Made by a program: the position numbers and the translations under genes. From positions 248,001-312,000 of the forward strand of contig CAJULB010000002.1 of NCBI GenBank assembly GCA_910587005.1: a stretch of 64,000 nt of DNA, in the 5' to 3' direction. Each line of letters starts with the position of its first letter. Within the stretch, counting starts at the first letter, position 1. This DNA comes from an uncultured Christensenellaceae bacterium (GTDB taxonomy: Bacteria; Bacillota; Clostridia; Christensenellales; Borkfalkiaceae). Positions 1 to 8,552 of the stretch are shown piece after piece. The notes below the pieces were generated by a model. The model ran no database searches. It saw only the letters and a program-made list of their open reading frames with translations, and was not told the DNA's origin.

Positions 1-8
1 ACTTTGAG

Positions 9-85
9 TGGTGCGCCCGAATGGATTCGAACCATCGGCACCGAGCGTCGGAGGCTCGTGCTCTATCCAACTGAGCTACGGACGC
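9..85 (-). tRNA. tRNA-Arg (anticodon CCG), CCA encoded
   Basis: Read on the minus strand, a full cloverleaf is visible. The acceptor arms GCGTCCG and CGGGCGC pair (one G-U), and the D-arm, the anticodon stem CGAGC/GCTCG with loop CTCCGAC, and a T-arm with GGTTCGAATCC are all present. The anticodon CCG reads the Arg codon CGG. The 3' CCA is encoded. Confidence 0.95.
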
Positions 86-122
86 ATATTAATTAATGTT
101 ACTAAAACGGCAAAATACAGCT

Positions 123-305
123 TCAAACGCGCTTAAACGCGTTATATTCGGGGGCGTATTCGTATCCGAGCGCGTTCAACCGCCCGCAGATTTCTTTTAA
201 GGAAACCCCCTCGTTATAACACAGCTCTTCCAGAGAAGAATACTCGTCGCGCAGTTTGGTATTCACAACGGAAAGCAAAATAAAATCGTCGGCAGGCAAA
301 CTCAT
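123..305 (-). CDS. DUF4250 family small protein
   Basis: This 60-residue protein matches my memory of the DUF4250 family: an N-terminal LPADDFILLSVVNTKLRDEY segment followed by a short helical C-terminus ending in GYEYAPEYNAF. Function is unknown. The frame stays open upstream to 374, but those codons lie in a dispersed repeat (347-445), so the start is placed at the ATG ending at 305, where family similarity begins. No Shine-Dalgarno is evident before this ATG. The gene lies between tRNA-Arg and the divergent mnmA. Confidence 0.75.
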   Translation of the reverse strand: MSLPADDFILLSVVNTKLRDEYSSLEELCYNEGVSLKEICGRLNALGYEYAPEYNAFKRV

Positions 306-346
306 AACACAATTAAACACAGAAAAAGTTTTTAGCCGGTTTCTAT

Positions 347-445
347 GAACAAGCAGAACAAGGCAAACGAGCATTTTCGGCGGGACGCGTACACAGACGT
401 ACGCAACCCGAGAAAAGCGCAGCTTAACGCAGTTATGCGCCGTTC
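347..445 (+). repeat. Structured intergenic repeat, copy A
   Basis: About 100 bases share a pattern with copies near 11,046-11,140 and 19,612-19,706. Order of parts: an ACAAGCAGAACAAGGC lead-in, a left outer arm (TTTTC 374-378), a hairpin GCGTAC...GTACGC (387-404), the right outer arm (GAAAA 412-416), and a tail resembling AACGCAGTTATGCG. The strand is arbitrary; all three copies face the same way. It sits between DUF4250 and mnmA. Confidence 0.7.
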
Positions 446-485
446 AGAGGAAACGACTGCTTTATTATAGCACATTTTAAAATAA

Positions 486-520
486 TTGCAAATATTAAAC
501 GGCTGTGCTATAATAATTTT
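486..520 (+). promoter_or_regulatory. SigA-type promoter of mnmA, predicted leaderless
   Basis: TTGCAA (486-491), a 17-base spacer, TATAAT (509-514), then six bases to the mnmA ATG at 521. The expected transcription start falls on or next to the A of the ATG, and there is no ribosome-binding site. Confidence 0.7.
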
Positions 521-1597
521 ATGAACGGCAAGACGGTTGTTGTGGGAATGAGCGGCGGCGTAGATTCGTCCGTGGCGGCTTATCTTCTTAAAAAACAAGG
601 CTACAACGTAATAGGACTTTTTATGATGAACTGGGAGGAAACCGCCCCCGACGGCGCGTGCTCCGCCGACAGCGACTTTGCCGATGTGCGCAGAGTTTGC
701 GCCGCGCTTTCCGTGCCCTACTATTCGGTCAACTTCGCCGCGCAGTACCGCGAAAGGGTTTTTGCGCATTTCCTTGACGAATACAAAGCGGGCAGAACCC
801 CCAACCCCGACGTTTTGTGCAACCGTGAGATTAAGTTCGGACCGTTCCGCGACTACGCGCTGTCTATGGGCGCCGATTTTGTTGCGACGGGACACTACTG
901 CGGGGTTTCGCACGCGAACGGCAGAAACTGCCTTTTAAAAGTTAAGGACGCGAGCAAAGACCAGACCTATTTTTTGAATCAGGTGCGGGAATATCAGCTG
1001 AATAACGTTATTTTCCCCCTTGCCGAGCTTAACAAAAGCGAGGTCAGAAAAATTGCCGGGGACAACGGTCTTGCCACGGCGAAAAAGAAGGATTCTACGG
1101 GAATATGCTTTATCGGGGAGCGGAATTTCCGCAAATTTTTGCAGGAATATCTGCCCGCGCAAAGCGGAAAAATAGTTACCTTGAACGGTGAAACGGTCGG
1201 CGAGCATATCGGACTTATGTATTACACGTTAGGTCAGCGCAAGGGACTTGACCTCGGCGGAAAGCATGGCGAGGAAGGGCGTTGGTTCGTCGTTAAAAAG
1301 GACTTGAAAAACAATATTTTATACGTTTCACACGGCGATGAAAGCCCGCTGTTTTCACGCGCCTGCAAGGTTTCGGGGCTGAATTGGATAGGATATATGC
1401 CCCAACAAACGATATTTTGCACGGCGAAATTCCGCTACCGCCAGCCCGAACAAAAGGTTAAAGTTACGCTGAACGGCGAAACGGCTTTGGTTGAGTTCGA
1501 AGAAAAGCAACGCGCCGTAACCGAGGGACAATATGCGGTATTTTACGACGAAACCCGTTGCCTCGGCGGAGGAGTTATCGAGGAAGTTATATTTTAA
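521..1597 (+). CDS. mnmA: tRNA-specific 2-thiouridylase MnmA
   Basis: This enzyme thiolates the wobble uridine 34 of Lys, Glu and Gln tRNAs, using ATP and persulfide sulfur. The 358-residue length is usual for the family. The PP-loop SGGVDSS lies at residues 11-17, the first catalytic Cys in NPDVLC is Cys100, and the persulfide-carrying Cys in TGICFIGE is Cys196. A C-terminal beta-barrel with LGQRKGL follows. The ATG has no ribosome-binding site but a promoter whose -10 ends six bases upstream, so the mRNA is probably leaderless. It is monocistronic and closed by a strong hairpin at 1621-1649. Confidence 0.97.
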   Translation: MNGKTVVVGMSGGVDSSVAAYLLKKQGYNVIGLFMMNWEETAPDGACSADSDFADVRRVCAALSVPYYSVNFAAQYRERVFAHFLDEYKAGRTPNPDVLCNREIKFGPFRDYALSMGADFVATGHYCGVSHANGRNCLLKVKDASKDQTYFLNQVREYQLNNVIFPLAELNKSEVRKIAGDNGLATAKKKDSTGICFIGERNFRKFLQEYLPAQSGKIVTLNGETVGEHIGLMYYTLGQRKGLDLGGKHGEEGRWFVVKKDLKNNILYVSHGDESPLFSRACKVSGLNWIGYMPQQTIFCTAKFRYRQPEQKVKVTLNGETALVEFEEKQRAVTEGQYAVFYDETRCLGGGVIEEVIF

Positions 1598-1620
1598 AAA
1601 GTTTTTCAATTAAAAAATGC

Positions 1621-1649
1621 GCGGCGCGGGGCATAAAGCCCCGCGCCGC
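1621..1649. terminator. Bidirectional GC-rich hairpin terminator
   Basis: GCGGCGCGGGGC and GCCCCGCGCCGC form a perfect 12-bp stem around ATAAA, with A-rich sequence to the left and T-rich to the right. It serves mnmA (+) and the convergent lipoprotein gene (-). Confidence 0.9.
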
Positions 1650-1670
1650 TTAATATTTTAGTTTAAACGT

Positions 1671-2141
1671 TTAAACTTTTAATTTAAAAGTGTACGTTAC
1701 GCCTGTTATGTAATCTGCCATGGCGGCCATCATTTGCTTCATTTGTTCGGTTAACTCCGCCGAATACGTAAACTCGCTTTCGTCTTCGGAAAGAATACAA
1801 ACTATTCCGTCTGTGCCGTTGCCGCCGGCTATTGTAATCTTTTTGCCCTCTTGCGTGTAATTCATTTCCGCGCTTTGCCCCATAGAAACCATTTTACACT
1901 TTCCGCGGTTATCAAACGAATAAGTATTGTGTTTAATTATAGCGTTCAGCGAGGACGTAACGCTGTCCAACGCGTTTTTCAAGGCTTCGGGAGCGTCGTC
2001 CGAAAGAGTGTATTCGCAATCCACGCACCCGTAGGTTTTGCCCGCGACCGAATAGTCCACCGTTTTATTGCATGCCGATAAAGCAATACAAACTGTTAAC
2101 GCGGCAACCGCCGCAATAAGGGTTGATAAAAATTTTTTCAT
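1671..2141 (-). CDS. Putative lipoprotein, unknown function
   Basis: A 156-residue secreted protein. Residues 1-24 form a lipoprotein signal peptide: MKKF, a hydrophobic stretch, then the lipobox LSAC. The mature part is small and acidic, with no domain I recognise. An AAGGAG ribosome-binding site precedes the ATG. Its promoter (TTGACA 2201-2206 read on minus, TATAAT at 2176-2181/2182) shares the -35 region with the divergent XRE regulator gene, so regulation by that repressor is plausible. Function not assigned. Confidence 0.75.
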   Translation of the reverse strand: MKKFLSTLIAAVAALTVCIALSACNKTVDYSVAGKTYGCVDCEYTLSDDAPEALKNALDSVTSSLNAIIKHNTYSFDNRGKCKMVSMGQSAEMNYTQEGKKITIAGGNGTDGIVCILSEDESEFTYSAELTEQMKQMMAAMADYITGVTYTFKLKV

Positions 2142-2175
2142 AAGTATTCTCCTTATAATATGTTTTTGTGTAACA

Positions 2176-2234
2176 GATTATAACGTATTTACGCAATATT
2201 TGTCAAGGTTTTTACGTAATAATTATAACGTAAA
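2176..2234. promoter_or_regulatory. Divergent overlapping promoters with inverted-repeat operator
   Basis: A single TTGTCAA block (2200-2206) reads as -35 in both directions. Rightward: TTGTCA, 17 bases, TTATAA (2223-2228). Leftward: TTGACA, 17-18 bases, a TTATAAT -10. The inverted repeat TTTACGT (2211-2217) / ACGTAAA (2228-2234) covers the rightward -10, and a related ACGTATTTACGC lies in the leftward spacer. These are probable binding sites for the adjacent XRE protein. Confidence 0.6.
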
Positions 2235-2253
2235 TGTGTAATAAACTATACAT

Positions 2254-2553
2254 ATGAATATTATAGAAAGAATAGAGGAACTTAGAAAAGAACGCGGGTG
2301 GACAAAATACCGCCTTGCAGAGGAGGCTATGCTTACGCACTCTACCCTTGCCGCGATATACGTTAGGCAAACCCCGCCGAAAATTGAAATTCTGGAAATG
2401 ATTTGCAATGCGTTCGGAATAACGCTGGCGCAGTTTTTTGCAAGCAACGACGATGCGGAAATAGTAAGCGAGCACGAACGCGAGCTGTTAAGGCGGTACC
2501 GAAGGCTTCCCGAAGAAAAAAAGAAAGCTATTTTTACTTTAACGGAAAATTAA
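2254..2553 (+). CDS. XRE-family helix-turn-helix regulator
   Basis: A 99-residue DNA-binding protein with a single Cro/C1-type HTH at about residues 5-60 (the IERIEELRKERGWTKYRLAE segment, then a recognition helix with THSTLAAIY), followed by a short charged helical tail. It is divergent from a lipoprotein gene, and an inverted repeat over its own promoter suggests autoregulation. No clear Shine-Dalgarno precedes the ATG. A perfect hairpin terminator follows at 2573-2601. Confidence 0.88.
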   Translation: MNIIERIEELRKERGWTKYRLAEEAMLTHSTLAAIYVRQTPPKIEILEMICNAFGITLAQFFASNDDAEIVSEHERELLRRYRRLPEEKKKAIFTLTEN

Positions 2554-2572
2554 TCGGCGAAAAATCAAAACA

Positions 2573-2601
2573 GCGGCGCGGAGCATAAAGCCCCGCGCCG
2601 C
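2573..2601. terminator. Hairpin terminator
   Basis: GCGGCGCGGAGC pairs with GCCCCGCGCCGC around ATAAA (one G-A type mismatch). It is nearly identical to the hairpin at 1621-1649 and sits between the convergent XRE and GIY-YIG genes. Confidence 0.85.
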
Positions 2602-2616
2602 TTATTATTATGTATC

Positions 2617-3123
2617 TTAATCTTTATTGCCTTTGGTTTTGTTATAGCCCTTTGCGTATGCGTCGAAGGTTGCAATAGTATCGCGCTCCAACGCGTTAAG
2701 CGAGCGGTAACCGCTGTGTTTCAGCCCTATAATTTTTATTGTGAACTCGTCGCCGTACTTATAATCGGCGTAAACGTCGCCGTTGCCCTTGCCGGTGAAA
2801 TGCATATTCACGCGGTCCAGAACCTTCTTTCCCTGTCCGACATAGTACATATTTTTAGTACTGTTGAACAGCACGTAAACGCCCTCGAAATTGAGCTTGT
2901 CGTGTCTGCGGCGGTCTCCGCCGAAGGTCTGCGCGCGCAGTTTGATAAACTCCTGCGGGGTAAGCTCCGCTTTTGTTTTTGAAAGCTTTTCGACTTTCTG
3001 TTTGATTTTCTTTTGTTTTTCGCGCTCTTTTCGCCGCTTCCGCGTCCGCAGACGGTAAATTGCGTAAACCGCCACCGCCGAAAGCGCAATTATCAAAAGC
3101 GCGATATAAGTTTCTTTTGTCAT
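2617..3123 (-). CDS. Membrane-anchored GIY-YIG domain protein
   Basis: 168 residues. A transmembrane helix spans residues 6-23, then a very basic stretch (RTRKRRKEREKQKK) runs into a short coiled region. Residues 79-165 form a GIY-YIG nuclease-like domain with GVY (81-83), YVG (94-96), Arg104, Glu146 and a late Asn161, which are the expected catalytic positions. GIY-YIG proteins cut or process DNA, but an N-terminal membrane anchor is not usual for the repair members I know. The gene lies between two strong hairpins, so it is probably monocistronic. Confidence 0.8.
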   Translation of the reverse strand: MTKETYIALLIIALSAVAVYAIYRLRTRKRRKEREKQKKIKQKVEKLSKTKAELTPQEFIKLRAQTFGGDRRRHDKLNFEGVYVLFNSTKNMYYVGQGKKVLDRVNMHFTGKGNGDVYADYKYGDEFTIKIIGLKHSGYRSLNALERDTIATFDAYAKGYNKTKGNKD

Positions 3124-3140
3124 TATTCTTCAATATAACG

Positions 3141-3173
3141 GCGGTGCGGGCGGTAACAAACCGCCCGCACCGC
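3141..3173. terminator. Hairpin terminator
   Basis: GCGGTGCGGGCGG pairs perfectly with CCGCCCGCACCGC around TAACAAA. It lies downstream of the leftward M42 peptidase gene. Confidence 0.85.
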
Positions 3174-3188
3174 TTCTCCGTTAAAAAT

Positions 3189-4250
3189 TTAAAAACCTTT
3201 GATAATATCTTCGGTAAGATTTTTGCAGAGCGCAACCCCGAAGTTTACGTTGCTTTCAAAATCGTCAGCCGCGGCAATGCAGTTGAATGTATGGATATAT
3301 CTGACGGGAATACCCGCAACAATTACGGGCGTTCCGCCGTTCGCCGAAATTATATACGCGCCGTTGTTGCCCCCGCCAGAGCGCACCGCCATCTGCACTT
3401 TTACGCCGTTTTCCTTTGCAACCTTTTGCGCAAACGCGGTAAAGCGGGGCGTGCAGATAACCGTTCTGTCCATATGCCGAAGCATAACTCCGCCGTGAAG
3501 CGCGTCCTGCACCATATACGCGGGCGAAAAGGTATCGTCCGCGGGACAGCCCTCGAAGCAAATCGCCGCAAGCGGTTTAACGCGGTGCATAGCGGCGGTA
3601 ATTCCGCGCTCGCCGACCTCCTCCTGAGAGGAAACCACCGCAACCACGTCAAGGGGCAGTTTTTCCTTTTGCAAAAGCTTCAAGCATTTAAGCATAGCCG
3701 CAACGCCGAGCCTGTCGTCGAACGCTTTACCCTGCAATATGCCGTGTTTTTCGTCGTTTTCGAACACGGTAAGCGGTACTACGGGCGCGCCGATTACAAC
3801 GCCGAATTCCTCCGCTTCCTTTGCACTGCAAGCGCCTATATCTATCGTAAGATTATCGTAGGAAACGGGCGCGTTGCGCTGGTCTGCGCTTAAAAAATGA
3901 GGCGGTACCGCGGCAATTACCCCCGATATATAGCCCGTTTCAGTGTAAATCTGCACCTTTGACGAGGGAAGCGCCTTTTCATTCCAGCCCCCTATTGGAA
4001 CGAACCGCAGAGTACCGTCGGGCTTGATTGCCTGAACCATAAAACCGACCTCGTCCGAGTGCGCGTCCAGAAGAATATAAGGGCGGTTGCCCTTGTTGAA
4101 GCGCGGACGGATATACAGATTGCGCATACTGTCCTCTTCAAAGTCGCAGAAGTCCTTGCAGTAATCGCGGGCGATTTTTATAACCTCGTCCTCGAAGCCC
4201 GAAGCCCCGCGCGCCTGCGATAATTTTTCTATAAGCTGAATATCGTTCAT
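3189..4250 (-). CDS. M42-family metallo-aminopeptidase
   Basis: Probable cytoplasmic cobalt/zinc aminopeptidase of the glutamyl aminopeptidase / PepA-tetrahedral group. Metal and catalytic positions are visible: DAHSDE (His64, Asp66), AFDDR (Asp178/179), the SQEEVGERG catalytic pair (Glu210/211), and RYIHTFN near the C-terminus. The length of 353 residues fits the family. The frame continues upstream to 4304 into repeat DNA. The ATG at 4250 is chosen because family similarity begins there and AAGGAA lies upstream. Substrate is not predictable. Confidence 0.93.
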   Translation of the reverse strand: MNDIQLIEKLSQARGASGFEDEVIKIARDYCKDFCDFEEDSMRNLYIRPRFNKGNRPYILLDAHSDEVGFMVQAIKPDGTLRFVPIGGWNEKALPSSKVQIYTETGYISGVIAAVPPHFLSADQRNAPVSYDNLTIDIGACSAKEAEEFGVVIGAPVVPLTVFENDEKHGILQGKAFDDRLGVAAMLKCLKLLQKEKLPLDVVAVVSSQEEVGERGITAAMHRVKPLAAICFEGCPADDTFSPAYMVQDALHGGVMLRHMDRTVICTPRFTAFAQKVAKENGVKVQMAVRSGGGNNGAYIISANGGTPVIVAGIPVRYIHTFNCIAAADDFESNVNFGVALCKNLTEDIIKGF

Positions 4251-4280
4251 TTTTAATTTTTCCTTGATTTTTTTTATTGC

Positions 4281-4490
4281 TTTAATATGCGTTGTAAACC
4301 ACAATCCGATGCTTCGGCAAGCCTCAGCACGACATATTTCAACATTTGGGTTGCTGTCATTCTGAGCGTAAGCGAAGAATCTGACTGTCTTATGCGAAAC
4401 CGCTTTAATATGCGTTGTAAACCACTTCGAGATGCTTCGGCAAGCCTCAGCATAACAAGTTTCAACGGCATGACAAGTTTCAACAGTATA
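4281..4490. repeat. Dispersed intergenic repeat cluster, two GATGCTTC-type units
   Basis: Two units begin GCGTTGTAAACCAC (about 4290 and 4411) and contain GATGCTTCGGCAAGCCTCAG (4309- and 4430-). Between them is a GTCATTCTGAGCG...GAAGAATCTGACTG unit (about 4355-4386). No gene is seen. The 270-base gap between M42 and DUF697 genes is essentially all repeat. Confidence 0.8.
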
Positions 4491-4521
4491 CCGCGTTGCA
4501 ACCGTACGGCTCGATATTAAT

Positions 4522-5613
4522 TTACGCGGCAGAGGGGCTGGGTTTTCCGCCCGTCTTTCTTAATTCGCTTTCTATTTCGGCGCAGGTTTGCTGTAATTCC
4601 TCTTCGGTTTCGGCAACCTCTATTCCGTCTAAAATGTCCTGCAATTTATATTCCTGCGTTAAATATCTTATCGTCTGATAGCCGATAACCGCCGTAAGCA
4701 CGCCGTTTGTAAGCCCCTGCACGGACGAATCTACCAGCGCGGAAATTGCCGAGCCCAAAAGCGGGATTCCCTTTACCGCGTCGCCCATTGTCTTTACTAT
4801 GCTGTTGCCTATTTTAACGCTTCCCAAACCGTACGCGATTAAAGAATTTTGCAGTACCCTTGCAAAAATTTTGACAAGCTTTGCGTCCGAAGGACGGAAG
4901 CCGTACAAAAACGTTATGTCCTTTACAAGCTGTAAATTCAAAAACGCAACCAGCAACGCGTCAACGCGGCTTGTCTGCGACAGCGCGGAATACATTGCCG
5001 ATTTAAGCGCGCTTTTGGTTATCAGCGATTTTGCCGATTTTTTAACGCTGTCTGTGTATAAATCTGTCAAAGCAAGCTTAATGCCCTCCTCGTTGCCCGC
5101 GTTAAGCGCAATAGCCATTTCGCCGACCACGGCAGAATCGTACCAGCCGACCCCGTCTACGGCGGCGGTTATTTCAATCATTTTAGCGGCAATATCGCGC
5201 CGCACCTTTTTATTGTGCTTTTGCGCCTGCCGCGCGGTTTTTGCGTTTACGTTGGTAATGAAGTAGTCCATTTTAAGAATTTTCACCAGCGGGACTATGT
5301 ACAGACAGATAAACAGCGCAACGCTTATTACCCCCGCGCCTATACCCACGCCGAGCCTTACGTTTTTATCGTCGAAAAGCTCTACCGCCTTCATACTGAT
5401 AAGAATAAGGCACGCGGCTATTATAACGCCTATTGCCGCGGCGAGGAACCTAAGCAAAATTTTCGCACCGCGCACATTCTGGCGCTTGGAATACTTTTGC
5501 TCGTATTCGTAAATTGTCATTTTTTCCGCCGATTGCGGAATAACAATATCTTTTTTCTTTTTCATTTCGGGAAAAGTCCCCCCTCGTTTAAAATTTAGTT
5601 TAACCGTGCTCAA
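4522..5613 (-). CDS. DUF697-like membrane protein
   Basis: 363 residues from a TTG start overlapping the upstream gene stop by four bases. An ATG at 5565 preceded by a GAGGGGGG stretch is an equally possible start. Two transmembrane helices (about 52-75 and 87-112) are followed by an alanine-rich helical region with a VDALLVAFLNLQLVKDITFL block and a GLGSVKIGN block. That arrangement resembles DUF697 proteins, often found with Era-like GTPases. It forms a two-gene leftward operon with the DUF2207 gene. Precise function unknown. Confidence 0.7.
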   Translation of the reverse strand: MSTVKLNFKRGGTFPEMKKKKDIVIPQSAEKMTIYEYEQKYSKRQNVRGAKILLRFLAAAIGVIIAACLILISMKAVELFDDKNVRLGVGIGAGVISVALFICLYIVPLVKILKMDYFITNVNAKTARQAQKHNKKVRRDIAAKMIEITAAVDGVGWYDSAVVGEMAIALNAGNEEGIKLALTDLYTDSVKKSAKSLITKSALKSAMYSALSQTSRVDALLVAFLNLQLVKDITFLYGFRPSDAKLVKIFARVLQNSLIAYGLGSVKIGNSIVKTMGDAVKGIPLLGSAISALVDSSVQGLTNGVLTAVIGYQTIRYLTQEYKLQDILDGIEVAETEEELQQTCAEIESELRKTGGKPSPSAA

Positions 5614-7532
5614 CCGTCGTAAGTATATTTGTTGCGCAGGTTTTTCTTTCTGCTGACTATTATAGCATGGGTTACGGAATAAAACAACTCCTGCGCAAAA
5701 TTCGCGGGATTGAAGCCGTCCGCCCAGTCGGGAACGGCAACGCCGAGATACTGCATTTGGTTATCTATCTTTTTGGAAAGCCCCATAACCATACAGTACG
5801 GCAAAACGTCGTAAAAGTAATCGGGGTTGTCTTTTAAAAGCAGTTCCATTCTCGGCAGGTCGGCAAGCTGAATAAACCGCTTGAAGCCCAGCATTCTGCC
5901 GTAAAGCTTTTGCGCCTCGTCCGTGCGTTTTTTAATAAATTCGGGCAATATGAAAAAGCCGAACAGCGCCCATATAAGACTTATAACCGTCATATGAATA
6001 TAGTCGTACTGCGGAAGATACACCGAGTAAAACATAAACCACGCAAACAGTCCGATAGGCACCAAAGCAAAAGCAAGTATACCGAGCGTTATCCACAAAA
6101 ACCGCGCCAAATCCCTTTGTTTTAAGTTGTTAAGCCCGTTGAAAACCGGGTTAAGCTTTACCAGCGGAATAAGCATAATACCTATAAACAGCGGAATTAC
6201 GCACAGTGAAATCATATCCGTATTCAGCATTATAAAATATGCGAACATAACCGTAACAGCTATTACCGACAGAATGTTTACAAACATTCTTGTGCGCTCG
6301 ACTGCGGGCACGAACGGCGTGGGTTTTTCCGATTCCTCCACAAGCGCGTCAACGGCAAACCGTATTCTGTCCTTTCTTACGCGGTTTCTAAACCCGCGGG
6401 TATCTTTGGAACAGAAAACGTTGCCGTAGCGGAAAAGCTCGTTAAAATACTGCCGTTCCGCAAAATTGCTGTTTTCGGGCAAGGGTTTCAGCTTTGTCAG
6501 AATAAGGTCTTTTTTACCGTCTTTGGTTATCTTTATGCACCCGAGCCGCGCCCAAAACAAAATTATAGTGGTTACGTCCCTGCGCTGGGGATAGCCGTGC
6601 CAATAAGCCGAATAGTGCAAGGGGTTAATTACGGGCGGTTCAACTTCCACGGGCGCAACCGGCTTTCTTCCGCGGTAAATTACCGTCAGAGTTATGCTTA
6701 TTATCATTATAATAATCACAAGCCCGACGAAAAGCCAGTAAAAAGGATAGTAAGTAACGCGCGTATCGAAGTAATCACCGTCAAGCGCAATGCGCAGCTG
6801 TTTTTCGTCTATATCCTTAAACGTGACAGTATATGTAAGCGAATTTCCGTTAACTTCAAGCCCCGCGCTTTCGGATATATCGCTGTTTTCCGAATAAACC
6901 TTTGCAAGCGCACCGTCGAACGGTTTAGGCATATTCACCGTGACGGTAAGCTTTGCTATATCGTTTCTGTCGCCGTTGCGGTAAAACCAGTAAGGCTCGT
7001 AATCTATCGCCGTAAACGCAAACGCGTTTTTGCCCGCCCCGTCGTCCGATAAATCGTAGTCGTATTCCAACTCTAAATTATAAAAACGGTTGGTTTCGTT
7101 ACTGTTCCAAATAGCAAAACCGCCATCGGGGTTGGTTACGGTAAGCTTATAGTTTGCGCTGTTTTTTTCAACATTGACCTGCGCCGTTGCCCCGTCCACT
7201 TTTGCCGTGACGTTTTTAACTTCCGCAAGAAATTTACCGCCCTTTACCGCCTTACCCCCGCGGTTTTTATACGAATAAACCGTTGAGGGAATACTGCGGG
7301 ATATTTGGGAAAGGCTTTTGACAAAGCCTACCTGCAAACTTTCCTTAACGTGCAGAATTTTGTTTTCGTCAACGTTTATTTCAACCGAGCTGTCGTTGAA
7401 CGCGTACGAAACACTGCTTTCGGCGTTCGCCGTTTTGCCGTTTAAGCCTAAAAACAAAACCGCCGAAGCAAACAAAACCGCGCAGAGCAATATTAAAATA
7501 AAGACCGATTTTAATGCAACTGACTTTTTCAT
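5610..7532 (-). CDS. DUF2207-family membrane protein
   Basis: 640 residues with an N-terminal signal/TM helix (about 8-30), an extracytoplasmic beta-rich domain carrying SSVEINVDENKILHVKESL and a NLELEYDYDL segment (DUF2207-like), a TM helix near 265-285, a cytoplasmic winged segment with SAYWHGYPQRRDV, then a cluster of TM helices (about 420-520) and a C-terminal soluble tail. DUF2207 proteins (YciQ-like) are envelope proteins of unknown role. It is the first gene of an operon with the DUF697 gene. A TATAAT at about 7563-7568 (read on minus) may be its promoter. Confidence 0.8.
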   Translation of the reverse strand: MKKSVALKSVFILILLCAVLFASAVLFLGLNGKTANAESSVSYAFNDSSVEINVDENKILHVKESLQVGFVKSLSQISRSIPSTVYSYKNRGGKAVKGGKFLAEVKNVTAKVDGATAQVNVEKNSANYKLTVTNPDGGFAIWNSNETNRFYNLELEYDYDLSDDGAGKNAFAFTAIDYEPYWFYRNGDRNDIAKLTVTVNMPKPFDGALAKVYSENSDISESAGLEVNGNSLTYTVTFKDIDEKQLRIALDGDYFDTRVTYYPFYWLFVGLVIIIMIISITLTVIYRGRKPVAPVEVEPPVINPLHYSAYWHGYPQRRDVTTIILFWARLGCIKITKDGKKDLILTKLKPLPENSNFAERQYFNELFRYGNVFCSKDTRGFRNRVRKDRIRFAVDALVEESEKPTPFVPAVERTRMFVNILSVIAVTVMFAYFIMLNTDMISLCVIPLFIGIMLIPLVKLNPVFNGLNNLKQRDLARFLWITLGILAFALVPIGLFAWFMFYSVYLPQYDYIHMTVISLIWALFGFFILPEFIKKRTDEAQKLYGRMLGFKRFIQLADLPRMELLLKDNPDYFYDVLPYCMVMGLSKKIDNQMQYLGVAVPDWADGFNPANFAQELFYSVTHAIIVSRKKNLRNKYTYDG

Positions 7533-7578
7533 TTTATCTATTACAGCTTATGCCGAATTAATTATAGCACAAATTCAA

Positions 7579-8391
7579 TCAAAGTCCCAAGGAAAATTTA
7601 TACATTTCCGATTTGGAAATCCCTCTGTCCTTCGCCGCCTGCTTTACGGCGTCTTTTTTGTCCATTCCCCCCGCCATATAGTGGAGTATATGCTCCTGCT
7701 CGCTTAAATTGTTCAAGGGGTTTTCCGTTTCCCGCGCGCCCTCCACTATAAGAACGTATTCCCCGCGCTTTTCGCCCTGCACCCCATCGGAAAGCTTAAA
7801 ATGTACAGCCTCCTCGTGGAGCTTTGAAATTTCGCGCACGGCGCAGGCGTTGCGCTCGCCGAAACATTCGTAAATCGATGATATATGGCGGTCAACGTCC
7901 TGCGGGGCAACGTGGAATATAAGCGTTGTGTCAAGATTTTTATACTTTTCGAGAATGGTTTTGCGCTCGCCCGCCTTGTCGGGAAGAAAGCCGATAAAGG
8001 TAAACTTATCTGCGGGGAATGCGGAAAGCACCAGCGCGGAAAGCGCCGCGTTTGCGCCCGCGATTACCGTGTATTCCACGCCCGCCTCTTTCAAAGACTT
8101 GCAGACGGTGTTGCCGGGGTCGGAAATAACGGGCATACCAGCGTCCGAAATTATGGCAACCCGCTTGCCCTCCTTTGCGTTTGCAATTATCTTTTCCGCC
8201 GCCTCGCGCTCGTTGAATTTATGACAGGAATACAGCGGTTTTTTAATATCGTATGCAGAAAGCAGTTTTAAGGAATGGCGGGTATCCTCGCAGAAAATTA
8301 CGTCCGCCCCGCGCAAAGCTTCCAGTGCGCGCAGGGTTATATCCTTTAAATTGCCGATAGGCGTAGCCACAAAATAAATATTCGGTTCCAT
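7579..8391 (-). CDS. rsmI: 16S rRNA (cytidine1402-2'-O)-methyltransferase RsmI
   Basis: A SAM-dependent enzyme that 2'-O-methylates C1402 in the decoding centre of 16S rRNA. The N-terminus has FVATPIGNLKDITLRA, then FCEDTRHS, SDAGMPVISDPG and GFLP, all hallmarks of the RsmI subgroup of tetrapyrrole-methylase folds. The length of 270 residues is usual. The frame runs upstream to 8508 through repeat DNA. The ATG at 8391 is chosen because GGAGG lies six bases before it and similarity begins there. Confidence 0.97.
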   Translation of the reverse strand: MEPNIYFVATPIGNLKDITLRALEALRGADVIFCEDTRHSLKLLSAYDIKKPLYSCHKFNEREAAEKIIANAKEGKRVAIISDAGMPVISDPGNTVCKSLKEAGVEYTVIAGANAALSALVLSAFPADKFTFIGFLPDKAGERKTILEKYKNLDTTLIFHVAPQDVDRHISSIYECFGERNACAVREISKLHEEAVHFKLSDGVQGEKRGEYVLIVEGARETENPLNNLSEQEHILHYMAGGMDKKDAVKQAAKDRGISKSEMYKFSLGL

Positions 8392-8424
8392 ATTTTTACC
8401 TCCGTCCACTAAACCGACCGCCTT

Positions 8425-8512
8425 AACATACGTTATAAACCACTTTGAGATGCTTCCGCAAGCGTCAGCATGACACGTTTTATCGTTCCGCAAGCATCGG
8501 CATGACACGTTT
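8425..8512. repeat. Dispersed GATGCTTC-type repeat
   Basis: Contains ACGTTATAAACCAC, GATGCTTCCGCAAGCGTCAG (from about 8450) and a second partial TTCCGCAAGCATCGGCATGA unit. Same orientation as the copies at 4.3, 15.5 and 23.0 kb. Confidence 0.8.
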
Positions 8513-8552
8513 CAAGAAGCCTTACAAAGTATTGCGACGCTTATAGGCAATT

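Noticed and set aside
4522..4570. Proline/serine end of the DUF697 protein as a sorting signal
   Set aside because: No LPxTG or charged tail; it is just a short GGKPSPSAA end.
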